From Gammaproteobacteria bacterium (lineage in GTDB: Bacteria; Pseudomonadota; Gammaproteobacteria; UBA6429; Thiohalophilaceae): a DNA stretch of 23,563 bases. Numbering within the stretch: position 1 is the stretch's first letter; every line of letters begins with the position of its first letter. Under the pieces are notes generated by a model. It saw nothing but the letters and a program-made list of their open reading frames with translations. It searched no databases and was not told the origin of the DNA. The DNA is taken from positions 1-23,563 of the forward strand of contig QILH01000270.1 of the NCBI GenBank assembly GCA_003233255.1. Reading direction: 5' to 3'. This document shows, one piece after another, positions 1-7,882 of the stretch. The position numbers and the translations under genes are program-made.

Positions 1-294
1 AATAGGCTATTTTCTTGCTTGATTTTTGAATTTATAAAATGTGTGGATGTATTCGACATTTCTCGCGGTTATCTAGACAAGGAGGTGGAGAGAACTAATT
101 ATAGCCAATATCACTTAAGTCTCAAATATATACTTAGGAGCATACTGGTAAGTCACGAAAAAAGAACTATCGAATATATATAAATATTCATCAGCGGCAG
201 GGTAAAAACTCTCTCATTTCTATCCACACCCATATTTGTGTCATCTGTATGGTATGGTAAAGTAGACGCTGATGTCGACGAATGAGTTTTAATA
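1..294. other. Leader region upstream of the PDC sensor gene
   Basis: AT-rich DNA at the window edge. I see no coding frame with a convincing start and no RNA gene. It presumably holds the promoter of the gene starting at 295, but no clear -35/-10 pair stands out. The Shine-Dalgarno signal before 295 is weak. Confidence 0.4.
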
Positions 295-1260
295 ATGAAT
301 GAAAGTCAGGATAGCCTTCAACAGAGTATTGCGCGCCAGCGCGATTTGCTAACACGTATGCTCACAGACCCGCTAAAAAGGGCCGCATTGTCATGTGCAA
401 AAGTATGGGATGATCGTAAAGGGCTTGATCAGGTCCTTATTGAAGTTCTACAGACCATGCCGTACTGTAAATTTCTTTATGCTCTGGATAGCAAGGCCAT
501 TCAAATTAGCGACAATATCAGTCATGATGGAACTGTCGAGAAAGATTTTGGTCGTGATCGTTCGGATCGCCCCTATATAAATTCTGTGGTGCCGAACTCA
601 GATTTTGTATTATCCGATGCTTATATAAGCTTGCGTGCCAAACGTCCATCGTTAACTGCCATCCAGATTGTTCGCGACTCGAAGGCAGAAACACTGGGTT
701 TTATTGGTGCCGATTTTGATTTGCGTGCCTTACCGTTGACACGTAATTTATATGAAGAGCCCCGTCAATGGACACAGATCAAAGGTGACCCCTCTATTCG
801 AAGCAACGTCTTTGCACAAAGTCGTATCGATAGTGAAATGGATCGCCATATCGATATCGTGTTTGGTGTACTTGAAGAACTCATCGTTGATCATGGTGTG
901 TTTCACGTCAAACTCCATTTTTCAAGTAACCGTGCGGTGATATGGCACTATGACGATCCCTATCGCTATCGTTTGTTAAATATCGATGTGTTGACCGATC
1001 CTAATGTTTGCCTGGCTTACCCGAATCGAAATTACCCTGCCGATGCGGTCATACCGAAAAAGCAGATTCGACCCATCCTCGATGGGCTGCGCCACTTACG
1101 TTATATGGATGAGACGTTATACTTGCGGGCAGGGGCCTTGAATATTTTTAATGGAATCATCAATCTGACGTTCTCTTGCGATGGCTCGCATTACATTCCG
1201 TTTGATAAATTTTTAAATAAGGAACATGCCTTCTGGAGTAGCGGCGTGAATAATGACTAG
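295..1260 (+). CDS. PDC/Cache-like sensor domain protein, soluble
   Basis: A 321-residue protein with no signal peptide and no membrane segment. Residues about 30-150 look like a PDC/Cache ligand-binding fold: a helical start, then the motif GRDRSDRPYI at 86-95, a strand with SDAYIS (107-112), and the strand pair TAIQIVRDS ... LGFIGADFDLRAL (121-146). These match small-molecule sensor domains that normally sit outside the membrane on chemoreceptors and histidine kinases. Residues 180-315 form a second part I do not recognise, with no kinase, GGDEF, EAL or methyl-accepting signature. The gene stands alone between non-coding stretches. Sensor-like binding is inferred from the family; ligand and output are unknown. 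The ATG at 295 gives the full domain, though its ribosome-binding site is weak. Confidence 0.7.
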   Translation: MNESQDSLQQSIARQRDLLTRMLTDPLKRAALSCAKVWDDRKGLDQVLIEVLQTMPYCKFLYALDSKAIQISDNISHDGTVEKDFGRDRSDRPYINSVVPNSDFVLSDAYISLRAKRPSLTAIQIVRDSKAETLGFIGADFDLRALPLTRNLYEEPRQWTQIKGDPSIRSNVFAQSRIDSEMDRHIDIVFGVLEELIVDHGVFHVKLHFSSNRAVIWHYDDPYRYRLLNIDVLTDPNVCLAYPNRNYPADAVIPKKQIRPILDGLRHLRYMDETLYLRAGALNIFNGIINLTFSCDGSHYIPFDKFLNKEHAFWSSGVNND

Positions 1261-1263
1261 AGC

Positions 1264-1292
1264 CAACGGTGTCAGATCTTGCACTGCCACAT
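1264..1292 (+). repeat. Short dispersed repeat, copy 1 (CAACGGTGTC...TTGCA...ACAT)
   Basis: Directly after the PDC sensor gene. The block shares a 10-base start, the TTGCA core and the ACAT end with a second block at 2110-2133, in the same orientation; copy 1 has five extra bases (AGATC). The two copies bracket the unknown genes at 1487-2104. The GGTGTCAGAT start also resembles the palindrome arm at 3707, so this may belong to a REP-like family. Confidence 0.45.
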
Positions 1293-1486
1293 TAACCAAC
1301 TTTAATTATGATTTCACAGCCCTGATACCTTTCGTCCCCTTCTTTCTCCTGATTCCTGCGTCTTTGCCGTTGTGGCCAGATTTTTCTCTACTCTTAGCTC
1401 AATTAAATGTACGTAATAAATAAGTCTGTAATTGTAATATTGGAGTCATAGTACAAACAGAACTTGGGTTCGTAAGGGGAGATAAC

Positions 1487-1819
1487 ATGGCAACGACAAT
1501 ATATAATGGACCAAACATTTGGGTAGGCTCACCAGGCGATCATCTATGGTGGTTCAATAGTGGGAACTGGAAACCGGGCGACTGGTTGCGAGCTTCATTT
1601 ATAGGGAAGCATTCCGGTCTTGCTGAGGGTTGTCACATATTTACGGGCAGTGTTCAGATTCTTGAAGAGCGAACCGAAACCAGGACAATCGAAGATTGCG
1701 GCGATATCCGATCGGAATCTGTCGGGGTGACACACTGGGTTCGATTCAGGGTCAGAGGCGAGTCAGGCCCGGCATTTGAACCGATGTCGATTAGAACGCG
1801 TTTTGTCGTCCATAACTAA
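1487..1819 (+). CDS. Small protein of unknown function (110 aa)
   Basis: I do not recognise this protein. It has 110 residues and no signal peptide or membrane segment. It is rich in Trp and Gly in the first third (IWVGSPGDHLWWFNSGNW, GDWLRASF) and alternates hydrophobic and polar residues after that, which suggests a compact beta-sandwich. Two cysteines (near 49 and 71) could pair. The start is well supported: GGGGA lies about 7 bases before the ATG. The gene ends 12 bases before the next one, which has its own strong ribosome-binding site, so the two are probably co-transcribed. Both lie between the repeats at 1264 and 2110, hinting at a mobile or recently gained module. Confidence 0.6.
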   Translation: MATTIYNGPNIWVGSPGDHLWWFNSGNWKPGDWLRASFIGKHSGLAEGCHIFTGSVQILEERTETRTIEDCGDIRSESVGVTHWVRFRVRGESGPAFEPMSIRTRFVVHN

Positions 1820-1831
1820 AGGTGGTACTCA

Positions 1832-2104
1832 ATGAAAATCAAGATACATAGCAAGTCCAGAGGTACCATCATTTCGGCGGAATTGCCGTTGGAAGATGGC
1901 GCACAAAATATTGCCGAGGGTGGTCCGATGCTTACTCGTGGGTTGAAAATCGACGAGCTCGATTTACCGACGATAGCAAGTGACGCTGAACTATCAAAAT
2001 TACTCAAAAATTCGTCTATAAAACGCGGGAAAACTTCGGTCTCACTTTCACCGTCGCAACAGAAAGACGCGAAAGCATGTGCACCTCGTAAAAAGCGACG
2101 TTAA
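1832..2104 (+). CDS. Small protein with basic C-terminal tail (90 aa)
   Basis: I do not recognise this 90-residue protein. Residues 1-25 look like a beta-hairpin (MKIKIHSKSRGTIISAELPL), the middle is acidic and probably helical (IDELDLPTIASDAELSKLL), and the end is strongly basic (PRKKRR). It has one Cys near the end and no signal peptide. An AGGTGG ribosome-binding site lies about 6 bases before the ATG, and only 12 bases separate it from the previous gene, so it is likely the second gene of a two-gene operon. The basic tail could bind nucleic acid or a partner; that is a guess. Confidence 0.55.
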   Translation: MKIKIHSKSRGTIISAELPLEDGAQNIAEGGPMLTRGLKIDELDLPTIASDAELSKLLKNSSIKRGKTSVSLSPSQQKDAKACAPRKKRR

Positions 2105-2109
2105 ATATG

Positions 2110-2133
2110 CAACGGTGTCTTGCAAAGCTACAT
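2110..2133 (+). repeat. Short dispersed repeat, copy 2
   Basis: Second copy of the repeat at 1264-1292, six bases after the stop of the small basic-tailed gene and in the same orientation. It is followed at once by another repeat-like string, GGGGTCAGAGTAAAAAACC (about 2145-2163). Confidence 0.4.
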
Positions 2134-2144
2134 CGATAGGAATC

Positions 2145-2163
2145 TGGGGTCAGAGTAAAAAAC
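2145..2163 (+). repeat. REP-like string, CAGAGTAAAAA core
   Basis: GGGGTCAGAGTAAAAAACC has a near match at about 5147-5165 (GGGTATCAGAGTAAAAACC). From memory, strings of the GGGGTCAGAGTA type are common between genes in gammaproteobacteria, often near REP-associated (IS200-like) transposases. No such transposase lies in this window. Confidence 0.35.
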
Positions 2164-2314
2164 CGAAAAATTAATAAGGATATAAAAAATGAGTTTCTAC
2201 TCTAAACTAAATTTCAGTAAAAGATCATACATATATTGAATGAGTGATATAAGTTACAATAAATTACATTGTACCCCCACCTTTTTAGTTACACCCTGGA
2301 ATAGAGTTTCCCCA

Positions 2315-3586
2315 TTATTTCATTGATTTTACGCCATTGTTTTTCAATTTAAAATGTACAAGCATCAACGTTGCCAATATACCTATGACTGAAAATAGTG
2401 TCAGCATTAAAAAATAGTGTTGATGACCAGTTGCACCGGGGGAGGCATCAAGAATGCGCCCTGCGATCGAGGCGAAAAAAATATCGGGTGTAAAACCAAT
2501 GACCGAAACAAGTCCCACGGCAGTACCCGTTATATGACTGGGTATTTTTGTTTCCTCAATTAACGCAAAATACACTCCCCGTATGCCGTATACGGCAACA
2601 AAGGTCACCAGGAGTGTTGCATAAATAAGGTTAATGCCATATGTTGATGGCAAGGTAAAACTTAATACGCTATAACTTGCAAGTAAGATTATAAACATAA
2701 TCAAAATCACTCGGCTTGCGATAAACCGATCGACAATGATTCCTGTCGCGATTGCTGCAATGGGTCGCAAGTAAGCGGCGATAGAAGTAAATTGAGCCGA
2801 TTCCACTTCGTTCATACCTAATACATCACGCGCATACAAGGCATAATTATCCAGGCCTTTATACCCGCTATAAGCACAAACAATGATGATGGCTTGCAAC
2901 CAAACTACACGTTGTCGCAAGACATTTTTTATATCTACAAAGACCCGTATTCGAGTGGCTGAATCAGTATTACGCGATTCGGGAATAATCCACCATACGA
3001 GTAATGCCGAGAACAATGTCATAAAGGTATAAAAATAAATCACCGCCTGGATGGCGTGTTGTCGGTGTAATTGTGTCAACGCATTGAGATCTGTTGGCAA
3101 AATAGTGCTTAATAGCCAAACGGCCATCGAAGCGGTCCCGGCCGCAACTAAACCACGCCCGCCATCGAGTATGCCAAACGCCCGCCCTTGTTTATGGCTA
3201 CCACCCCACTCACGTGTCGTTTTGATCATAGCGGCCCAAAAAAGCAAAATAGACGTCAATCCCCAATAGCCAAATAAGATAGCAAGCCCAAGTCCGCCGG
3301 GAATTTGCGCAAGATACAAACCACCGATGGCGGTAGCTACTAACGAGGTTACCATTAACTTTCTAGCTGAAAAACGATCGGCAATGGCGCCACCGGGAAA
3401 ATACGCCAACATGGCAATAAGCCCATAAATAGCAAATACATCACCTAACTCAGCGTTGCTCAGGCCGAACACTTCCAGCACTGTGGGTCGAAAAAATCGC
3501 GCAATATGAAAAGGCAAACTGAAAATCATTTCACCAGAAAAGACCAGGGAAAAAATAATGAGCCATTGATTCTTATGATTCTTCAT
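2315..3586 (-). CDS. MFS transporter
   Basis: About 423 residues with the 12-helix layout of the major facilitator superfamily. After the first helix and a periplasmic loop comes the cytoplasmic motif A signature GGAIADRFSARKL, diagnostic of the family. Helices alternate with short loops to the C-terminus, and a longer central loop (about 205-225) separates the two six-helix halves. It is an inner-membrane secondary carrier; the substrate cannot be read from sequence. I chose the ATG at 3586 (MKNHKNQW), which puts a short basic stretch before helix 1. The frame stays open upstream to 3727, but that extension runs into the palindrome at 3707-3753 and adds an atypical N-terminus. Downstream of the amidotransferase gene on the same strand, with the palindrome between. 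Confidence 0.85.
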   Translation of the reverse strand: MKNHKNQWLIIFSLVFSGEMIFSLPFHIARFFRPTVLEVFGLSNAELGDVFAIYGLIAMLAYFPGGAIADRFSARKLMVTSLVATAIGGLYLAQIPGGLGLAILFGYWGLTSILLFWAAMIKTTREWGGSHKQGRAFGILDGGRGLVAAGTASMAVWLLSTILPTDLNALTQLHRQHAIQAVIYFYTFMTLFSALLVWWIIPESRNTDSATRIRVFVDIKNVLRQRVVWLQAIIIVCAYSGYKGLDNYALYARDVLGMNEVESAQFTSIAAYLRPIAAIATGIIVDRFIASRVILIMFIILLASYSVLSFTLPSTYGINLIYATLLVTFVAVYGIRGVYFALIEETKIPSHITGTAVGLVSVIGFTPDIFFASIAGRILDASPGATGHQHYFLMLTLFSVIGILATLMLVHFKLKNNGVKSMK

Positions 3587-3706
3587 AATGATGAGTGTTA
3601 CAAACGATAAAAATCGGCTGGTAACCGAACTAAATAATCCGCATTTATCATGATTTCTTTTTATCCTATGTCCTAATATAGTCCATGTTAACCTGAAACC
3701 ATCAAG

Positions 3707-3753
3707 GGTGTCAGATACCGTCCACACTTGACTTCAAGACGGTATCTGACACC
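3707..3753. repeat. Large palindrome, REP/BIME-like or attenuating hairpin
   Basis: A perfect 16-base inverted repeat, GGTGTCAGATACCGTC (3707-3722) and its complement (3738-3753), separated by 15 bases. The spacer contains CTTGACTTCAAG, itself self-complementary. Each arm is nearly self-complementary too (GGTGT / ATACC), like two facing REP units. It lies between the stop of the amidotransferase gene (3768) and the MFS start (3586), both minus strand, so it can reduce read-through or protect the 3' end of the upstream message. There is no U-tract typical of an intrinsic terminator. Confidence 0.75.
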
Positions 3754-3767
3754 TTCCACAAGCCTAA

Positions 3768-4520
3768 TTATTCTCTTCGGCAGTAATAGCTCCCGACAAA
3801 CCGTCTGAGTATCTCCTGAGCATATGGGGTTGGTTTCAGGCTGACTCGCTTTTTTAATTCATTCGCTTCGTGCGGTTCGAAATAGCCGTGATTGCGATAG
3901 GTGTCGATTCGTAATATGAATTCTTTGGCGTCGCCTTCCGGGTGGAATTGTGTGGCATAGACGTTTTCGCCAATGCGGAACATTTGTACGGGACAATCGC
4001 GGCCGGTCATCAATAAGGTGGCACCCTCGGGCGTGGTGTCGACGGCTTCCTTGTGGCCGAGCAGAACATCGATTTGCGTGGGGAAACCGGTGAGCAATTT
4101 GTCCTGTTTGCCTTGTTCGGTAATATTCAGTGTTACGCAACCTACGGCCTCTGCGTACTTCGTGGAAATACGGGTGCCGAGGTAATTGCCCAGCAGGCCG
4201 TTACCGGAACAGGCACCAAGAAAAGGGATGTCCCGGGTAACGACCTGTTTGAGGAGCTTGTTGAAATCTATTTCGATCTTTTTCTGAATCGTCGTTTTCA
4301 TGTCTTCTGGGGTACTGATGTCGAACGGGCTGCCGCCGACAATGATGGCAGAATAATCATCCACGCCCAGGTCGTCAGGAATGCCGTGTTGCTCGATACG
4401 TATTCTGCAGGTGTCTTCGGTGCGCAATCCGCCATAGTTAAGCAAACAGGCGTATTCGCTGTCTGAGGTGGCATCTTCAGGCCGAAGTTGTAGAATTAGA
4501 ATGGGTTTAGTCGCTGTCAT
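3768..4520 (-). CDS. Class I glutamine amidotransferase-like protein
   Basis: A 250-residue GATase-1 fold protein related to the amidotransferase domain of GMP synthase, as a free-standing domain. The nucleophile elbow is GACSGNGLLG with Cys104, and the His/Glu partners are in QFHPEG (His193, Glu195). GHKEAV (155-160) and SAIIVGGSPFDIS (57-69) are other family marks. All triad residues are present, so glutamine hydrolysis is plausible. The ammonia acceptor is unknown because no synthase partner lies beside it. Such lone proteins are often annotated as GMP synthase-like or as acting on gamma-glutamyl compounds. The ATG at 4520 starts just before the first beta strand. A divergent plus-strand gene begins at 4651, so the 130-base gap should hold both promoters. 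Confidence 0.85.
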   Translation of the reverse strand: MTATKPILILQLRPEDATSDSEYACLLNYGGLRTEDTCRIRIEQHGIPDDLGVDDYSAIIVGGSPFDISTPEDMKTTIQKKIEIDFNKLLKQVVTRDIPFLGACSGNGLLGNYLGTRISTKYAEAVGCVTLNITEQGKQDKLLTGFPTQIDVLLGHKEAVDTTPEGATLLMTGRDCPVQMFRIGENVYATQFHPEGDAKEFILRIDTYRNHGYFEPHEANELKKRVSLKPTPYAQEILRRFVGSYYCRRE

Positions 4521-4650
4521 GATGCCTATTATCGCATGGGACGAGAAAAAGTTTATTATCTGTTACGATTAGCGCGTCCGTGTTATTTGGACTTATTGAC
4601 CCCTTTTCACTCGCACAGTTTGAATAAAACAGATCTTAAGAGTTTTTCGT

Positions 4651-5013
4651 ATGTCTATATTATTATTCGATCTCAGATTTGTACCGGATGATGAAGCACA
4701 GGATATCCGTGATTTATTGTTCGAGAATGAGATAGATTTCTATGAAACCTCTGCTGGAGTCATGGGGCTGTCGATGCCGGGTATTTGGCTTAAAGACGAG
4801 ACGCATCTGGCCACGGCCCGACAGTTAATTGATGAATACCAGATTAAACGGCAGAGCAGAGCGCGCGAAGAATATCAAAACCAGCTGGACAGTGGCCAAC
4901 AGAGAACCATAATGGTCATATACAAGGAAGCGCCCTTACGTTTTATAAGTTACCTGTTAACGATTGCCATCATTATATATTTTTCCGTGGTTCTATTTTT
5001 AAATTTGATTTAG
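4651..5013 (+). CDS. DUF6164-like small membrane-anchored protein
   Basis: A 120-residue protein. Residues 1-65 follow the pattern of the DUF6164 family: MSILLFDLRFVPDDEAQDIR, then a segment with YETSAGVMGLSMPGIWL, then ARQLIDEYQ. This resembles a small ferredoxin-like signal-transducing fold in which a short helix reads an oligopeptide or metal state, but its biochemical role is not established. A charged helix (about 66-90) links to one C-terminal membrane helix (about 97-118), so the globular part probably faces the cytoplasm. AAGAG upstream of the ATG is a modest ribosome-binding site. Transcribed divergently from the amidotransferase. Confidence 0.7.
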   Translation: MSILLFDLRFVPDDEAQDIRDLLFENEIDFYETSAGVMGLSMPGIWLKDETHLATARQLIDEYQIKRQSRAREEYQNQLDSGQQRTIMVIYKEAPLRFISYLLTIAIIIYFSVVLFLNLI

Positions 5014-5146
5014 ATAATAATGACGCCTATTAATTGTTTTTAATGGTTAGGGTTAGAGAAAAATTCAGACAGTGAATTAAAGCATTTAATGCTATAAATT
5101 ATTCCTGACTGGCTCTAAACTAAAATACAGGATATTTACACAATAA

Positions 5147-5165
5147 AGGGTATCAGAGTAAAAAC
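5147..5165 (+). repeat. REP-like string, second copy of the CAGAGTAAAAA core
   Basis: GGGTATCAGAGTAAAAACC, near match to about 2145-2163, in the non-coding gap between the DUF6164-like gene and the truncated hydrolase. Same orientation as the first copy. Confidence 0.3.
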
Positions 5166-5211
5166 CTGGGAATTGAGGAGGCTGACGGCAGCGGACTAGT
5201 CATCGGCACAT

Positions 5212-5931
5212 TTATTCTATAGCACTCTTTAACCAATCATTAATCAAATTAACGACTGTTTTATATCCAGGTTCCAGCATTATGCAGTGAGCCTGGCCAT
5301 TAATCACAGAAAAATCAGCCTTTAAATATTTAGCCAGAGAACGTTGCTCAGCTACTGATGTTATCTTGTCCTTTTCACCTGCAATAACATAAACGGGAGT
5401 GCCCATTTTAATTTTTTTAAACGTGCCCCAGTACATTAACGGAAACAATATTTTCATCGATTCTGCACCTAATAGTTTTTGCGTCTTCACATAATCAATC
5501 GGGTTCTCTAAGCTAAAAAATAATGCTCTCGCACGTTCTGGTGTTGCAACAATGACTTCAGACTTATAAGTAAATATCGATTTTAACAATGCCAAGGGGA
5601 ATCGAAATAAAATTCTTGCAATAAGTGGCAAAGTTCCTTGTTTAGGAATGCTCGCCATTAATATGGCGTCGGGCAATGTATTTTTCTGTAAATACATTTG
5701 TAATAAAGCACCGCCCATACTATGTGCGATAATAATAGGTGTCTGTTCAATTTCCGTAATACGTTCAGATAAAAAATATACATAATATTTTAATGAGTAA
5801 TCATTCAAATTTTCTTTACCTAACGATGAATGTCCATGTCCAGGTAAAGAAAAATAATGTACCTCAAAACCTTTCTTATTTAAATCTAATGAAAAATTCT
5901 CCCAACATCTAACTGTTTGAAAATAAAAATA
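5212..5931 (-). pseudogene. Alpha/beta hydrolase, 5'-truncated
   Basis: The frame is open from a TAA at 5934-5932 to the stop at 5212 (239 codons) but has no standard start at its upstream end; a TTG at 5808 is the best internal start and would lose part of the fold. Upstream of that TTG the frame still reads as hydrolase: WENFSLDLNKKGFEVHYFSL, then PGHGHSS, the usual strand and GHG loop. The Ser nucleophile lies in AHSMGGA, the acid in AGEKDK and the His in NGQAHCIML, so the catalytic triad is intact. What is missing is the first strand and the oxyanion-hole HG motif, about 25-35 residues. Probably a decayed lipase/lysophospholipase-like enzyme cut at about 5932. Expression of a shortened protein cannot be excluded. 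Confidence 0.65.
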
Positions 5932-6114
5932 TTAAATATTTCCAATGGAATGAAGTCTGGAAGAAAATAGAGAAATGGGTTAAATAAAAATCCCTTATTG
6001 CGTCAACCAGTACAGCTTTAGTATCAGATACCATTACCTTATTATAAACTCCATACGAGGTAGCTCTGTCACCGTATCTACGCTCATTCAAAACCCTAAA
6101 TAATCTGAACTCAA

Positions 6115-6195
6115 GATAAGAGATAAACGAAACGGGTATCCTGAAGGTTTCGACTGTCATCCTGACCGGAACGAAGCGTAGGGAATACGGCATGA
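6115..6195. repeat. Possible dispersed intergenic repeat
   Basis: The stretch contains TCATCCTGACCGGAACGAAG and a nearby ATCCTGAAGG. Sequences with a 'CATCCTGA...GAAGCGTAGGG' layout recur between genes in many bacteria (from memory). It lies between the truncated hydrolase and the secreted-protein operon. A minus-strand frame over 5909-6193 uses this repeat as its N-terminus and is unlikely to be a gene. Confidence 0.3.
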
Positions 6196-6204
6196 AGCCA
6201 CCCG

Positions 6205-6717
6205 TTACAAACTGAAATCTGGATTGTCACAACGAGTTCCCACTTGAGCAGGATTACTAAGAATGGGACCTTTAGTATGTGTAGCTACTGGTGAAGAACC
6301 CATAGCGGTGACCGGGATCTGGGTTCCGCCTGTCTGCAGGCGAGTTCTGAGACTGCACGCATATTTACCTGCATTATTCGGATAACGACCTGATAGTGTA
6401 TCCACAGTCACTGTGACCGTGCCCATAAAATAGCCCGCCGTTTCCAGAACGCGTTGGTAAGTTTCACCGATACCCACGACGATTGGGTCACTTGATTGAA
6501 AGGCCCAAACATCCGACACAGTCTCATAGGACACAGCATTATAGATGGGTGAAGCATATCCGCAAATAACTACGCATCTTACGATAAACCCATCCTTATC
6601 CGGCAGCATATTAGATATGTTTATCGGAACGTTAATTGTGAAGTCGGCGGCTTGTAGTGACGTGTTCATGCCAAGCGTCAAAATCAAAGCCATTAAGCTG
6701 AAACGAAAATATTTCAT
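6205..6717 (-). CDS. Secreted protein of unknown function (170 aa)
   Basis: A 170-residue exported protein. The signal peptide is clear: MKYFRFSLMALILTLGMNTS then LQA/AD, cut near residue 23-24. The mature part starts with DFTINVPINISNM and appears beta-rich. Four cysteines (two in RCVVICG, one in YACSL, one in TRCDNP) could form two disulfides, as expected for a periplasmic or surface protein. AGGAG lies 7 bases before the ATG. Only 23 bases separate it from the stop of the Ig-like repeat protein upstream on the same strand, so the two form an operon. The mature start resembles that of the tiny secreted ORF at 7979-8089 (AIDINVP), suggesting related genes. No function is recognised. Confidence 0.75.
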   Translation of the reverse strand: MKYFRFSLMALILTLGMNTSLQAADFTINVPINISNMLPDKDGFIVRCVVICGYASPIYNAVSYETVSDVWAFQSSDPIVVGIGETYQRVLETAGYFMGTVTVTVDTLSGRYPNNAGKYACSLRTRLQTGGTQIPVTAMGSSPVATHTKGPILSNPAQVGTRCDNPDFSL

Positions 6718-6740
6718 GGTACACTCCTGTTAATGTTTGT

Positions 6741-6920
6741 TTATCGGTTACCAACCATACCGATGGTCTGGGTGTTAATAACGATCGGGAAAAATGCCAC
6801 GGCTTCAAGGCGATTGCCGACCATACCGATGGTTTGGGCGTTAATAACGATTGGGAAAAATGCCACGGCTTCAATGCGATTGCCGACCATGCCGATGGTC
6901 TGAGCCGTAACCATCACGGG
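6741..6920 (-). repeat. 66-bp tandem repeat, nearly three copies, in coding sequence
   Basis: The unit is 66 bases (22 codons). Copies differ at only a few positions, so the expansion is recent or kept uniform. The repeat fills the 3' end of the Ig-like gene and stops exactly at its stop codon, after the last GMVGNR. Confidence 0.8.
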
Positions 6921-7760
6921 TGAAAATGCAATAGTATTATTTCCCGTGTTCGCACCCGTTGAACCACCTGAGGTATTTCCTCCGCTGGCGGATGCCTGTA
7001 CCACTAACTGCCGGGTCTGTGTCAAACCGTTAAGCCGTGCCGTAATGGTCACGGTGCCAGGTGTTGCCAGTGCGGTGGTATTAAACGTAGCCGTTTTGTT
7101 TCCAGCCGGGATCAGAATCTGTGTGCTACTGACGGTGACAAGCTGGATATTGCTGCTGGAGAGGGAAACTGAAATTCCACCTGTCGGTGCGTTTGACGTT
7201 AAGCTAATCGTCCCCTGCGCAACGCTACCTGTCGACACGCTGTATGGCAGCTGGATTCCTGCTAGCGTTAGTGCGGTAGGAGGTGGGGTGGTTGCGGCGG
7301 GGGGCTTGGTAACAACGGGTGCCTTCACCGTCAACCTGGCCGTTTTCGTGACGCTGCCCAATGTCGCTGTAATCGTTGCAGTTCCCGCTTTTGATTTTGT
7401 TGCCACCGTAAACGTTGCCTCTGTTTTTCCTGCGGGGACAATGATTTTGGTTTTGCTCACAGAAGCAATTTGGGCATTACTGGTAGAAAGACGGATAGTG
7501 GTTCCACCTGCTGGTGCGATGGCATTCAGCTGGACTTTCCCGACGAGACTTTTTCCGGTCGTCGTCGAAGATGCAAGCGTCAGGCGCGTCAGGGTGATTG
7601 CCTTGCTGCGGGGCGGTGATGTTGGAGCATTTTTTGTTGTTGATTTGTTGGCTGCCGTTGTTTTTATGGTTTTCGCCGCGTGAATATGTGCTGTAATGGC
7701 AACTAATACCAGACCCAATAACAAGGGGGATAGTTTTGAAATTTTTATAGCATGCCACAT
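6741..7760 (-). CDS. Secreted Ig-like domain protein with 22-aa C-terminal repeats
   Basis: About 339 residues from the ATG at 7760, which begins a good signal peptide (MWHAIKISKLSPLLLGLVL, cut after HIHAA). The ATG at 7820 is in frame and would add 20 residues, but its AAGGAA abuts the start codon and it delays the hydrophobic core; either is possible. A Thr/Lys/Ala-rich segment is followed by two Ig-like (Big-type) domains of about 85 residues, each with the pattern 'S..TQI.IPAGN.TATF' and 'G.VTITA.L....T..L.V', joined by a Pro/Thr linker. After a Gly/Ser/Asn linker come nearly three copies of a 22-residue unit (core QTIGMVGNR, spacer EAVAFFPIVIN). Probably cell-surface or extracellular. 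Operon with the secreted protein downstream. Confidence 0.75.
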   Translation of the reverse strand: MWHAIKISKLSPLLLGLVLVAITAHIHAAKTIKTTAANKSTTKNAPTSPPRSKAITLTRLTLASSTTTGKSLVGKVQLNAIAPAGGTTIRLSTSNAQIASVSKTKIIVPAGKTEATFTVATKSKAGTATITATLGSVTKTARLTVKAPVVTKPPAATTPPPTALTLAGIQLPYSVSTGSVAQGTISLTSNAPTGGISVSLSSSNIQLVTVSSTQILIPAGNKTATFNTTALATPGTVTITARLNGLTQTRQLVVQASASGGNTSGGSTGANTGNNTIAFSPVMVTAQTIGMVGNRIEAVAFFPIVINAQTIGMVGNRLEAVAFFPIVINTQTIGMVGNR

Positions 7761-7882
7761 GAGTTCGATACCCCAGCAATCAGTTGATATAGCCTTTGCT
7801 CTGATAACAATGTCGTGCATTTCCTTATTTCTAACAATCCCAAATTTAAGGGATATAGCGGGGGCTTAGCCCCTCAGTGAAT

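Noticed and set aside
4053..4466. Plus-strand 137-residue frame in the amidotransferase region
   Set aside because: Antisense to a clear GATase with an intact catalytic triad.
5909..6193. Minus-strand 94-residue frame upstream of the hydrolase
   Set aside because: Its N-terminus is translated intergenic repeat, it lacks a ribosome-binding site, and it overlaps the hydrolase remnant in another frame. Part of it (VSDTKAVLVDAIRDFYL) looks protein-like, but I recognise nothing.
6946..7683. Plus-strand 245-residue frame across the Ig-like gene
   Set aside because: It is the antisense shadow of a low-complexity Ala/Thr/Val-rich gene; the minus-strand frame has a signal peptide and domain structure.
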